Part shown: positions 21,801 through 31,079 of the stretch, piece after piece
How the letters are laid out: every line of letters begins with the position of its first letter
Position numbering within the stretch: the first letter of the stretch is position 1
NCBI GenBank assembly: GCA_016165875.1
Contig: JABBOT010000023.1
Coordinates: 3,077,644-3,141,643, forward strand
Length of the DNA: 64,000 nt
Origin: Acanthopleura granulata
Taxonomy: Eukaryota; Mollusca; Polyplacophora; Chitonida; Chitonidae
Direction of reading: 5' to 3'
Translations under genes and position numbers: made by a program
Notes under the pieces: model-generated
Databases searched by the model: none
Told to the model about the DNA's origin: nothing
What the model saw: only the letters and a program-made list of their open reading frames with translations

Positions 21801-24219
21801 TTTGACTTTGTGTTGACCAACACAAACAGAATGGTACAGATAGTAACGTCCTCCTGCTATTTTTCTTGCCGTGCATGTGCCCATGTCATTATTGAATCCA
21901 TACCTCCATGTGAAGTGGCTTTTTTTTTTTTGGGCTTTCTTTCATTTGCATTTTATGCAGGTTGTGCATAAGTACATATTAATAGTATGCAAAGGCTGAC
22001 TGTGCTATATTTATATTTTTCTGGGGGGGAGGGGGGACATACATTTTTGCAGTGTCTCATTGCTTTTTTGTTGGCCTTACACAGTCAATGTTGTAGACCT
22101 CACACAGTCTTTGTTGTTGATGTGAGACAGTCAGTGTTATTGACTTCACACAGTCAGTGTTTTTGACCTCACATAATCAGTGTTGCTAATCTCAGACAGC
22201 CAATGTTTTTGAACTCACACAGTCTGTTATTCACCTCACAGTCAGTGTTGTTCACCTCACTCTGTCTGTGTCATTGATCTCACCATGCCAGTGTTGTTGA
22301 CCTCAGACAGCGTTATCAGATTCCCAGCAGAACTGATTGTAATAAGATTGTTAATATTTAGGGTATCTTTAAAGGGTTTCTGAAGCCCCAGAGATGTTAG
22401 AGGAATCACTCACCAGTTTGGATACAATAAGTTCAAGTCCTTTTTGATCATAAGTGGGAAGGTCTGCCAGCAATATGTGGGTGGTCATGGGTTTCTTCTG
22501 GGCCTGGTTTCCTCCCACCCTACTCTAAAAAAAAAAGCTAAGAAAAAGGCTTGATACAGTATTCATGGTCAAACCTGACTGTAATGGCTCTGTTTGTTTT
22601 GCAGTGTTTCTGACAGAGCTGACTGTAATGGCACTGTTTGTTTTCAGGATGCATTTGAAGGGCTGGAAGCAGTATTTCAGAGAGAGCTGACTGAAGAACA
22701 GGAAGACTCGCTGAAGAAGTATCTGAAGAAGTTGAAGGGCAACAAACTGGACTTGTTTACTGAGCAGCTGCATGACTGCCTGGTTCTGAGGATTGCTGTG
22801 ACTCAAGACAGGACTGCTGAGGACTTCATGGATGTGGAGCAGACCAAGTAAGACATTGTCTATAAACACATACATATACCAGACATTGGTGTCTGTAAAC
22901 ACACACATGTACCAGACTTTGGTGTCTGTAAACACACACACATAGACCAGACATTGGTGTCTGTAAACACACACATATACCACACATTGGTGTCTGTAAA
23001 CACACACACATGTATCAGACATTGGTGTCTATAAACACACACATATACCAGGCATTGGTGTCTGTAAACACACACATATACCAGACATTGGTGTCTGTAA
23101 ACACACACATATACCAGACATTGGTGTCTGTAGGCACACACATATATCCAATAATTTATTAAGGGAACAGAGCCTGTAAAAGTTAAGGCTAGTTAAAAGA
23201 TCATTAAAACTGTATCTGAAAATGCCTTTATTGTTTTTTTCAGATTTTTTTCACCAAATTAAATGCAGTCAAATGTTTTGATTGTATTGTGGGTTTTATG
23301 GACCATATTGGTAATGTGTGTCAACACTGACATCACGTTGAACTTTCTCTGCCCTAAAGCAGAACTTAAATATCATGTTAGCTTTTCTATGCAATGGGAT
23401 ATCAAAGGGACATGGTCACCCAGATTTTAGGTAATATTACAGAATGACATGCGTATTAGGTATTTTTCTCCAGAAGTAAAAGTTACGAGCTTTTCGTTAA
23501 TCCCACCTCCAGAATTGTACATTAAGTGAATATTTAAAAATTTTTAAAAAAGTGAATAGTTTGGCAGAATATTTAAATGAGGGGATGTCAATTCAGTGGA
23601 ACTGGAGTATGTGCACAGCATTTGGTGAACATCATATGTAAACAAACATGGCTGATGATACGTGCAAGAGAAGGACTTACAGCTCGCTTGTAACAGGATC
23701 AAGCAAAGAGAGGCATGAAAGAAACCTCAGCAGGTTCACGCTCAAGTCTTGAGTTGTAATTGGTGGTCACTTGTCGCAAAATTACACTGATTGAAGTTGT
23801 TGGCATCATACAAGCAGTTTTTCTACATCATATTTTCTGATTCAGTGAACTAAATAAGCAGTTGCTTCACGTTTCCTTTGGTGATGCAGCACAGATGGGA
23901 CAAAACATTTCTTACCTACAAACTTTATAAATCTGGACAAAAGGAAAAATCTGGATAGTCTGATCATAAAAAACACCTGTACATGTATGCAGTGGTGACT
24001 TTCATACATTCTATGTGCTTGTTTATGACTTACCTCTGTAGATTGCGTGACATGTTGATGGGTCATGTGGAATCCTCTCTGTATGAGGACATGGCTGCCC
24101 CAGGAATGTCCCAGCCTGATCTCTACTTGCTAGACTTCCCGGAGGACATCCTCTGTAACCAGACTGCAGCTGTCCTCCATCAGGCCATTTGTCAGGAGAG
24201 ACCGTCTGTCTACCAGTAA
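860..24219 (+). CDS. RNF213: RNF213-like E3 ubiquitin ligase, C-terminal part (gene starts upstream of window)
   Basis: Twenty-one exons join with consistent phases to 930 codons ending at TAA 24217-24219: 860-970, 1627-1740, 3241-3291, 4312-4506, 5909-6020, 6916-6950, 7964-8073, 8541-8694, 9882-10053, 12423-12514, 12775-12832, 13340-13551, 14599-14737, 15613-15696, 17010-17211, 18863-19079, 19228-19302, 20051-20242, 20797-20886, 22648-22847, 24042-24219. The RZ-type zinc finger (CPQGHPYVIGD then CGRP...C...CG.RIGG..H) sits at about residues 196-231 of this fragment. About 700 residues follow, close to the length after the RZ finger in vertebrate RNF213, with blocks typical of that region (GHVLGAPQ, YLPSILKLQ, DRDILPLILAN). 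In vertebrates RNF213 is a cytosolic AAA+ ubiquitin ligase acting at lipid droplets and on intracellular bacteria; the same role here is inferred. AAA+ units and RING are not in this window. The family is often multi-copy in invertebrates, so this may be one paralogue. Confidence 0.88.
1169..1434 (+). mobile_element. tRNA-derived SINE (family A), near full length
   Basis: The head carries a Pol III A-box-like stretch (tggctcagttggttagcac) and a B-box-like stretch (gtgagtttaaggcc). The body ends in gtgaaatattcttgagta then cgtaaaacacc and a (aaat)n tail. A 13-bp target duplication with one mismatch flanks it: tattacagttcaa at 1156-1168 and tattgcagttcaa at 1435-1447. Many related copies occur in this window. 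Confidence 0.88.
1970..1994. repeat. (AT)n microsatellite
   Basis: A run of about 12 AT dinucleotides lies in an intron of the RNF213-like gene. Confidence 0.85.
2826..3155 (+). mobile_element. tRNA-derived SINE-like repeat (family B)
   Basis: The sequence starts ggcctggtggctagagc and has a B-box-like ggatcaatccc, followed by catatcaaagact and aaaatggtactt. It ends in (cata)n after gacctaagacccgag. A second copy in the same orientation lies at 40315-40600. It belongs to a different family from the (aaat)n-tailed SINE. Confidence 0.7.
3805..4110. mobile_element. MITE-like inverted-repeat element
   Basis: Two arms pair as inverted repeats. The left arm is about 3805-3869 and ends ggctgaagcacagtgacgtc. 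The right arm is about 4014-4108, begins gacgtcactgtgcttcagcc, and carries an extra ~30 bp. The ~145-bp middle is A+T-rich. The element lies in an intron of the RNF213-like gene. No transposase is present. Confidence 0.65.
4605..4856 (+). mobile_element. SINE family A, 5' truncated
   Basis: This copy is similar to 1169-1434 from the B-box region on, with the A-box mostly missing, and ends in aaataaataaataaat. It begins about 100 bp after the donor of exon 4312-4506. The open frames across it are chance frames of the SINE. Confidence 0.8.
5390..5890 (+). repeat. Dispersed repeat with AGGTCA-type half-sites, copy 1
   Basis: Two internal sub-units contain gttcaccaaa, gaagaaccctattgatttt, gaccttgacctt, then aaggtcattggggtca. 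Shared sequence with the 17.4-18.3 kb copy runs on through tatctcttggaatt and ttttaagtgcattgca, and stops about 20 bp before the 3' splice site of exon 5909. Related copies are at 17395-18310 and 37035-37640. Confidence 0.8.
6916..8073 (+). other. RNF213: RZ-type zinc finger encoded by two exons of the RNF213-like gene
   Basis: Exon 6916-6950 encodes the first Cys-x3-His half (CPQGHPYVIGD) and exon 7964-8073 the second half with C, C-x4-C and IGGAGHH. This finger type is known from RNF213 and ZNFX1 and is needed for RING-independent ubiquitylation in RNF213. Spacing of the second Cys pair is four residues (CREPGC), whereas the vertebrate form has two, so the knuckle is slightly longer. The intron between the halves is filled by a 33-bp minisatellite. 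Confidence 0.85.
7334..7962. repeat. 33-bp minisatellite, about 18 copies, ending at a splice acceptor
   Basis: The unit is aatcatcagcttgatatctt followed by catcaatccagtg. Because 33 is divisible by three, frames stay open on both strands (plus reads NHQLDIFINPL), which makes false ORFs. The last partial unit ends ttgtttgttccag, the acceptor of exon 7964. Confidence 0.93.
8810..9610 (+). repeat. ~180-bp tandem repeat array, about 4.5 copies
   Basis: Units begin near 8882, 9060, 9243, 9419 and 9573, with shared blocks caaaatgttag, tactgc.tgta, ctcagggtttgca, gtgtgtgcatattaaata and gaatctgtgtta. The same unit forms a second array at 58415-59130 inside SRRM1. A dispersed element with a core of tandem repeats of this length resembles the pearl/Helentron-type elements of bivalves; that assignment is a guess. 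Confidence 0.85.
10054..11770. repeat. Degenerate ~18-20-bp repeats (tatgctgatacatcaca) with a ~155-bp segmental duplication
   Basis: Short variants of 'cacatggtatgctgataca' occur at 10054-10170 and again densely at 11190-11770. Inside the second block, about 105 bp (gaccaggaaaaatatcaac ... ctaactaataatatcccaca) is present twice, near 11230-11325 and 11390-11480. The intervening 10200-11160 shows no recognisable gene or repeat. Confidence 0.75.
13588..13715 (-). mobile_element. SINE family A fragment
   Basis: The 3' part of the element is in reverse orientation: (ttta)n, then gccgtactcaaggatatttcac and ggtgggaggaaacc. It starts 37 bp after the donor of exon 13340-13551. Confidence 0.75.
14146..14212 (-). 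mobile_element. SINE family A 3'-end fragment
   Basis: The sequence tttatttatttatttgattg followed by gccgccctaaagaatatttc is the reverse complement of the SINE tail. Confidence 0.65.
14382..14605 (+). repeat. Tandem duplication containing a 3' splice site
   Basis: Intron sequence aatccattagcagacattc ... ctaccag (14382-14452) recurs as aatccactagcagacattc ... ttcaccag (14538-14598), where the second copy ends at the acceptor of exon 14599. The upstream copy therefore carries a decoy acceptor. Confidence 0.65.
16110..16345 (+). mobile_element. SINE family A, diverged copy
   Basis: The copy carries gtctgccagcaacct, ggtttcccccgggg, gtgaaatattcctgagta and gtgtaaaacac. It lies in the intron before exon 17010, next to a minisatellite. 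Confidence 0.75.
16385..17009. repeat. 47-bp minisatellite, about 13 copies, ending at a splice acceptor
   Basis: The unit is gctcatggtgagatgtaggc then tgtatatttgtgtttgttgtgtgttcc. The last units decay, and the final one (ending gtgtctgttgtcag) provides the acceptor of exon 17010. Confidence 0.93.
17395..18310 (+). repeat. Dispersed repeat with AGGTCA-type half-sites, copy 2 (longest)
   Basis: Four to five sub-units of ~140-170 bp each carry gttcaccaaacttac, gaagaaccctat, tttgaccttt and cttcaaggtcattgg. The right end, tatctcttggaatttg ... ttaagtgcattgca, matches copy 1. Confidence 0.85.
19738..19985 (+). repeat. ~130-bp tandem duplication
   Basis: Two diverged copies share ccttttgtgt, ttatcagaaa, ttggcaccaaaa/ttggtatcaaaa and attatattaa. 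They are in the intron before exon 20051. Confidence 0.6.
20900..22320 (+). repeat. Two interleaved degenerate tandem arrays
   Basis: 20910-21130 and 22075-22320 hold ~23-bp degenerate units (cagtgttattgacctcacac). Between them, 21140-21780 holds four diverged ~150-bp units with cacacaaagtgtgcaaaatg, acatctattttaggag and ttgcgcatatttctc. All lie in the intron between exons 20797-20886 and 22648-22847. The open frames here are not supported as genes. Confidence 0.75.
22448..22520 (+). mobile_element. SINE family A fragment
   Basis: Only the middle part is present: gggaaggtctgccagcaa, gtggtcatgggtttc and ggtttcctcccaccc. Confidence 0.65.
22604..22647 (+). promoter_or_regulatory. RNF213: Duplicated 3' splice site before exon 22648
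   Basis: The stretch gactgtaatggc.ctgtttg + tttt(g)cag occurs twice 43 bp apart, with AGs ending at 22604 and 22647. Only the second keeps the frame. Use of the first would read TGT TTC TGA, an immediate stop. Confidence 0.7.
22848..23150. repeat. 33-bp minisatellite, about 9 copies, starting at a splice donor
   Basis: The unit is accagacattggtgtctgta then aacacacacatat. The first, imperfect unit is the 5' splice site itself (gtaagacattgtctataaac). ORFs on the minus strand (YVCVYRHQCLV repeats) are artefacts of the 3n-length unit. Confidence 0.93.
23163..23345 (+). repeat. Dispersed intronic repeat, copy 1
   Basis: It shares aactgtatct.aa, ttcagatttttttcacca, gtgggttttatgga.catatt and flanking blocks with 56940-57150 in an SRRM1 intron. 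The family is unknown. Confidence 0.6.
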
Positions 24220-24263
24220 CATGGAGAACGACATCTCTGCTATCTGCTGTCAGTAGAAGCCAT

Positions 24264-24374
24264 CTCTACTTGCCAGACTTCCCTGAGGACATCCTCTGTA
24301 AGCTGACTGAGGCTGTCCTCCATCAGGCCATTGGCCAGGAGAGTCCGTTCCTATTATTAATACCATGGAGAACC
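24264..24374 (+). pseudogene. Partial duplicate of the last RNF213-like coding exon
   Basis: About 110 bp duplicates 24121-24230, including the end of the coding region, the stop region and the first bases of the 3' UTR (atggagaac). It carries several substitutions and still reads LPDFPEDILC and EAVLHQAIGQE. It lies after the gene's stop codon, so it should be in the 3' UTR. Confidence 0.8.
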
Positions 24375-26085
24375 TTATAACAGGTGTCATAAACTTTGAG
24401 AAAGATACTTTTTTTTATTTTTTATGTATACATGTTTATAATGTAACATTGAGTTATCAGATTTATTCTTTCAAATATATATCTGTCTTGTTGCTTTTTC
24501 GCACAGCTTAATAAGTCTTTTAAAAGTGTATGTTTTAAGGCATGAAATGCACAATAGTGAATAATATCCATAAAGAATGCCTTCAGTTGTGGTTTTATTT
24601 TATGTCTGGTTGACTTGAATGTCTAGAAAATGTGTCCTTTGTACGATAAAGTAGTTTACTTTTATTGTAAAAAGTTAAAGAGTTAGAAAGTACAGGGCAG
24701 ATTCCTGCAATGTTTTTGTTAATGTTTCATTGATGGTTGACATGATTTAATGTCATATATGTATTACCTTGTATCAATGCCAAGGCTTAGAAAACAGTAA
24801 GTGTTTACTACATGTACATGTGTGTTTCTTTTTGCTGTTCATGTTTTACCTTTTAGTGTTAACATGTGAATCCTATCGGCATGCAGTGTTAAAATGTACC
24901 AAAACTTGTGTAGCAACCGGTTTTGACTTTGAAAACATACTTTTTCATTAGTCATCTTAGCCGAAATGTCGAAAGCTCTGCAAAGCAGTTTGTGTTTCAA
25001 TCATGAGAAAAGTTTGCGCAGTGTTTATTTGGCAGTTGTGTGGGTTTCATTTTCAGGAACCTGTACAAAGGGCTCTGCCATGTTGGTATGTACAGCATCA
25101 GAATCTATAAAGCTTTAAAGAGTTATTTTAATATCTTTAATATAAATATAGCTCTATGTGTGCAGGGTTTTTTTTGTTAGTAATGCATGTATCAAATGTA
25201 TATAATATTAGAATTTTTGTGTGCTGCCTACAGTTAAAATACATTTAACATTACCAACTGAGAATAGATTTGTTCTTGCCTTTTGATGCTCTGAATTTCT
25301 AATTGACTGTTTCTGCTGTAAAAACCAAATATTCTGTAGGTATCAGTACATGTGTATGCTACAACAAAGGCCATGCATGGTTTCGCTTGGTATTAAATGT
25401 TTACTTGTTGTGTTTAATGGCAATGTTGCTGGGCTATATGCTTGTGTATTCATGTAAATGTGTATGTATGTAGGCATTGTAACCATAAAAAGTGTGCTTT
25501 TAAGGTATAAATGGTATACTGTTGGTATTCATGTTTTATGCTTACCCAGCAAATACTTGATGTGTGGTTCTGATATCCTTAATACAAATACACGCAGATA
25601 TTAGAGAAAAGAGTTTTATTTTGGAGTACAAATTTTGTGTACGATACTCTTTATACACTTATAAGTGTAATGGCTAGCTGAAATAGGCATAACTGTAAGC
25701 TCTTGTTGTTGTCGTCTTCAAAATACCCACTAATCGTATGTTTTTTACTTTTTGAGGTAATTTTTTTGACACCAAAATATACGAGTTGATGAATATATCT
25801 GAACGGAGAACACCATCTGTGCCATATGATATCAGTAATGCCCAAACAAATTAAATGCTTTGCTATTAAATGTCATCATGTGACTGACTTCTGTTTTGTG
25901 TTAATTGTAAGCTATATTTGACATGACACAAAATACACCAGCCTGCTGTTGATTATTGAGAGTTGATGAAAATGAATGGCTAGCTTACTGAACTCTTGCA
26001 TTGGAATAAACGACTCTGGCATTGGGGGATTGAGGTTCATGTCACATTTGGTTTTGCCATACAGGAGATCATGCGTATAACTGGG
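24375..26085 (+). other. Probable 3' UTR of the RNF213-like gene, then intergenic
   Basis: This is A+T-rich sequence without coding potential. Possible poly(A) signals include attaaa near 25391, 25850 and 25866, and aataaa near 26005; none can be chosen from sequence alone. Confidence 0.4.
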
Positions 26086-26089
26086 TTAT

Positions 26090-27060
26090 GCTTAAAACAT
26101 AAACAAGATTGGATCAGCCCAAAGGTCATGCCAAAGACTGGGTCATGCTAAAGGTGATCATGATAAAGACTGGGTCATGCCAAAGACTAGTTCATGCCAA
26201 AGGCTGGGTCAGGCCAAAGACTGGGTCATGCCAGTGAATGGGTCAGGCCAAAGACTGGGTCATACCAAAGATGGTCATACTGAAGACTGGGTCATGCCAA
26301 AGCTGGTTATAACAAAGAGTGGGTCATACCAAAGCTGGTCATAACAAAGACTGGGCGATGCCAAAGCTGGTCATGCCAAAGGTAGCCATGCCAAAGACTG
26401 GGTCATGCCAAAGCTGGTCATACCAAAGGTAGCCATGCCAAAGGAGGTCATACCAAATTCTTGGTCCTCTCAAAGGTAATGATACCAAAGGCGATCATGC
26501 CAAAAATGCTCATACCAAAGATTGGGTCATGACAAAGATTGTCATACCAATGACTGGGTCATAGCAAAGGTGGTCATATCAGACTGGGTCATGTCAACAG
26601 TTGTCATACCAAAGACTGGGCCATGCCAAAGGTGGTTATACCAAAGATTTTGTCATGTTAATGGTGGTCATACCAAAGACTAGGTCATGTCAACGGTGGT
26701 CAGGCCAAAGGCTCAGGTCCTGTCAAAAGTGACCTTGTCAAAGATTGGGTCATGCCAAAGGTTGTTATACTAAAGACTTGGTCGTGTCAGAGGTGGTCAT
26801 GCCTAAGACTGGGTGATGCCAAAGGTTGTCACACCAAAGATCAGGTCATGTCAACGGTGGTCATGCCAAAGACTTGGACGTGCCAAAGGTGGCCATACCA
26901 AAGACGGTCATACCAAAGACTGGGTCATGGCAAAGGTGGTCGATCAGGCAAAGGTGGTAATACCAAAGACTCAGTCATTTTAAAAACGGGGTTATACCTA
27001 ACGCTTGGTCATGCCAAAGACAGCCTTGCTTCGGAAATCATCCTGCCCATGACTGGGTTG
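26090..27060. repeat. Degenerate ~25-bp repeat array (gactgggtcatgccaaagg)
   Basis: Dozens of variants of 'ggtcatgccaaag' and 'actgggtcat' are arranged head to tail in the intergenic gap after the RNF213-like gene. An open frame at 26752-27063 only reflects the repeat. Confidence 0.9.
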
Positions 27061-27720
27061 TGACTAAGGGCCTAGACCAGACGGGTTACGGAGAGACGCT
27101 TTCGTCTGTCCATGCGAAAGCAATAAACCACTTAACAGGGTGGGTTATGTTATGTTAGTACTATGTAAAAAGCAATGCAGAAAGTTAAAATCTTAACGCA
27201 AACTGCAGAAACTTGCAAGTCAATAAATTGCTGCCGTAACTTCACAGGAATATGGTTTGTATCAATTCAATAATGCTCAAAAGCGGCTGTAGATTTGATT
27301 CTGATTCGAATTTGTATGTTTTATTAAGGATCATGATACATGTAACTGATAATTCCAGTGATAACTTCACAATAAATATCTTGTTTACTCCGGGAATTCA
27401 GCTTAGGATAGTCATAGCAAGGACTTGCTTATCTCTCTTGCCAATCAGAAACGATTGTTATGCAGTTATTGTGGCTCTCACAATGGCTACTTACAACAAA
27501 GGCACATTTCTAGACTCTGGAACTGCCCCTACCTTAGGGCCTGTGTTCCAGGGTCAGTTTTGTGTGGGGTGAGTTACTGGTCAGCTTCATTCTTTCAGCT
27601 CTCTGGCCCAAGAGTGGTGGGACATATTTTTCCTTTCTTAAGGCTTCTCTTTGTTTTTCCCCTGTTCCCTTATAAGCCAGGCAAACCTGGTTTCCCTCAC
27701 ATTGTTGCAGTTATGTAATT
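27061..27720. other. Stretch without a recognisable gene
   Basis: No conserved protein similarity is visible. It may include the left end of the DIRS-like element that follows, but no terminal repeat could be identified. Confidence 0.35.
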
Positions 27721-27722
27721 GA

Positions 27723-28710
27723 GTGTGCCTCTGTTTTCGCCTTCCGTTGGAATATTGTACATTGAGGTTGCACATTGTTTCATGTCTTTATCACCTGTGC
27801 ATTTCTAGTAATATCGACGTTGTGAAGTTATTGAGATCACTGGGAAGTGCTGATAGCGGTGTAAACGGACGATCTATGCTTAAGCGATCTGCCAGAGCCT
27901 CTAGGGCTCTTCACTACGTTACTTTGCATTTAGTGGGACTAACTTTGCGTGCCTCAAACGAGGACATTGCAGACATGGAGGGTGACTTTTTCCTGTCTAT
28001 TGGCTCTGATGTTACAGAAGAGAGGACGGGATTGGATTCACATCAGTCTGCCTCATCCCCTCCCCTAGCAGTAGACATTGGGGACAAAGATCCAGAGTTA
28101 ATTCAGTTACGTCGGGAGTTGGAAGCTGCAGAAGAAGAGAAACAGAAAGCTATCCAACATGGTGACAGGACCGGGATGAAGCAAGAAAATGAGTTTCTGC
28201 ATAAAAAGATCCAGCAGGCCCGACGGGAAGCAAAGGAATTGATGTTGTTGTTGTAGCCAACAAGTTCAGGTACATGTACTAGCAATTTGGCCTCAGAGGG
28301 AGGTAACCATCCTGGTGTTCCCAATGCTTCTGCTAAGCATGTCACCATTAATGATCTACGGCAGATTGATAAACTGGTAGACAATCGACCTCGTGACCTT
28401 GGTTTGGGAAATGGCAGTTCTTCATGTCCCTCTCAAGAGAACTGTCCGCAAGAGGCAGCCAGCACCTATAGAGTTAAAAGGAAACTGAAATCAGGCAATC
28501 AGGCTAAATCCGCAGACAGGGTGCTCTTCCCCACGGTTTGGCCTCATGCTACCTTGCAGTTTGAGTAAGACAGCAAAAATCTGGAATTTGCAGACTTTAC
28601 CTTTCAAACCTTTGTAGCAGAAGAATTGGAGATCATATCCGGTCGACTAACATCAAATGATGAAAAAGTTGGTAGAATCTCAATGTTAAAAAAAATGGCC
28701 TACTATTAGA
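27723..28710 (+). pseudogene. Gag-like remnant of the DIRS-like element
   Basis: Open segments 27723-28256 and 28287-28568 are in different frames. The first ends in a charged coiled-coil-like stretch (ELEAAEEEKQKAIQ). Continuation to about 28710 reads FVAEELEIISGRL, a motif seen in Gag of YR retrotransposons. Confidence 0.6.
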
Positions 28711-29079
28711 GTGTGTATGAGTAGGGGGCTTTGTTGCACTTTTACGCAGCATGACTGCGACAGATCGAACTAGGATTACGAAGCTAGTCAGATGATACCA
28801 GGAACCCCCCATTGGCCAAATTTGTATGTTAACGGCGCCAAAGACGTCGTCTGTGTTCACGCATCAGAAGGTGTACGTGGGGGCCACTAGTGGTAAGGAG
28901 GGACACGCTGAAGTTTGGTATTGTACAGGGTATCAAAAAAGGAAGTGCCATCAGGCTTTTATCAGAAGTGTGTCTCGCCAAGTGGAACACAGTTGTGTAG
29001 CTTGCTGGTCGAAGGACAAGGTCAGATTGGAGCACCCTGAATGTTCATCCATGTGCCGTCACCAAACCGAGGACACTAA

Positions 29080-30941
29080 ATGACAAGCGATCTCCAGCTC
29101 CCAACTCAACCCAGAGGGCTACATCTTTATACCTCAGTATATGAGGAAGTCCTTTTTGGCAAAACAATCCACAAAGCGCTGGCAGCTGTTATACAGGTGT
29201 TTCCTAAAAAGAGTGGGATACATGAAGGTGTTGAATGTGGAAATAATGTAAATAAGACAAGTTGTACGTGTATTGGGGATAAAACTAAGGAGAAATTATT
29301 ATCTTATGCCAAAAAACATGCCAGACAAGTTATTGATGACTTTCAAATTACAGTTCAGGGAACCTCCGAACTATCAATTACTATCTCATGTGTGGAGACA
29401 GCTCAACAAACCCAAAATGTATTGAAAATATGTGAAGCTGTTTCCAGATCTGGAAAATACAATGTTGAACAACGCAGGATCCCCGTGGTCTCTGGGCTAG
29501 ATATTGAATTTCGGAGATCGAGTCTTCTGTCATACAGCAGCAACATTATCTGTGATTTATCAGAGTTTGGTTTTCCTATTTGCTTTCAGAAAAAGAGACA
29601 TACCTTTCAGAATATCCCAGTAAGAAACTACAAGGGCGCAAGAGACTCACCAGAAGACACAGACAGATATTTAGGTGAAGCGCTTTCTCTGCAGATTGTG
29701 TTGGGACCATTTGAAAATTCCTTTTAGTGAGCCAGTATAAATTGTCGCCACTGAAATCTGTTCCGAAAGCCGAGTCTAATAAACGGCGTGAGATTTTGGA
29801 CTAAAGTTTTTCAAGAGCTCACAGTGTTAATGACGGAATCAACAAAGACCAGTACTTAGGAGAAAGTGTTAAACCTACCTTTCCAAAAGTAGATGATCTT
29901 GTGGACATAATTAAAGGGAAAGGAGTAGGATTTTGAGTGTTCAAACGAGACTTTAAAAGGGCATACTGACAGATTCATATTGATCCAGGGGATGTGAAGC
30001 TAGTGGGATTTCGGTGGAGAGAGTATATACACTGTTCTTCCCATGGGGCTTCGGTCGGCAGCCTATATCTGTCAACGCGTTACATCAGCAGTGGTCTTCA
30101 TTTTAGCGGATAAGGAAGTCGATGCCGTAAACTATTTAGATGACACTACTGGAGCTGATCATCCTGTTAATGCTGAAATGGTCTTTAAAGCCTGTCGTGA
30201 TATTTTGGAACAGTGTAGCCTTCAGGATACCCAGGATAAATGCTGTACAGCTGCCACACAAATGAAGTTTGTCGGTGTGTGGTTCGACACCAACAAAATG
30301 ACCTTGGAAATAACCCTGGACAGGCTGCTGGAAATTCAAACGCTTGTTGATTACTGGTTGAGCATGGACAGTGCAACATTGGTTCAGCTTCAGTCTCTTC
30401 TTGGGAAATTGAATTTTGTTTCTGCATATGTGCGACCTGGCAAACTGTTTGACTCATCTCAAGACTTTGCTGTTTTCAGGAAACTGGTAAACCTGTCCCT
30501 TTTCCTGCATCGGTGAGACAGGACTTACTGTTGTGGGAGCAATTTCTTACCGCCTGCAATGGGGCCTCCATGATCATGGTAGAAGTTTTGTCCCTTCCTT
30601 ATGCGGTGCTGGCATCAGACGTATGTCAGACAGGAGGAGAGGGGATCTGTGACAGGGAATTTTGTCACGGCCTTTCCGGAATACATAGTAAGTCTGATCC
30701 TCAGCATTAACTATTTGGAGCTGCTGGCCATGGAAGTCTGCCTCTAACTCTATTTGCGGGGAAAAGGTTATTGCTGCAATGTGGTAATGAGGTGTCCGTA
30801 TGTGCGCTTACCACGGGTTGAGCTAGGAATTGGTTCCTGCCAAACTCTTTGCGAGAGATTTGCTTTACAGCATCAATTCAACATTCAGGTTCGGCACATC
30901 CGTGGAGAATGCAACTGGTTGCCTGACCTGCTGTCACGCGT
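29080..30941 (+). pseudogene. Reverse transcriptase-RNase H remnant of the DIRS-like element
   Basis: The open segment 29080-29727 ends in an N-terminal RT motif (YLGEALSLQIVLGPFENSF). 30043-30516 carries GLRSAAYICQR and the catalytic box YLDD at about 30133-30144. 30513-30710 has the RNase H start (ASDVCQTGGEG), and 30754-30941 ends HIRGECNWLPDLLSR. The segments are separated by stops and frame changes. The first 170 residues of the 29080 segment are unfamiliar. Confidence 0.8.
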
Positions 30942-31079
30942 GGTTCTTGGAAATCACTTTAAGCAAAAGTCTTTTGAACATACAAATAGAGGAGATTATA
31001 TGGTTACAACAGCAGGTGTGTGGTTTCAGGTGCTGAGCTGATTCGGTTGAAGCGAGAGGCCCAGATGTCTGTTCCTTCA

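Noticed and set aside
22525..23141. Minus-strand frames with repeated VYRHQCLVYVC
   Set aside because: Also a 33-bp minisatellite plus the antisense of a real exon.
26752..27063. 103-aa open frame
   Set aside because: Lies wholly inside the degenerate gactgggtcatgcc repeat array.
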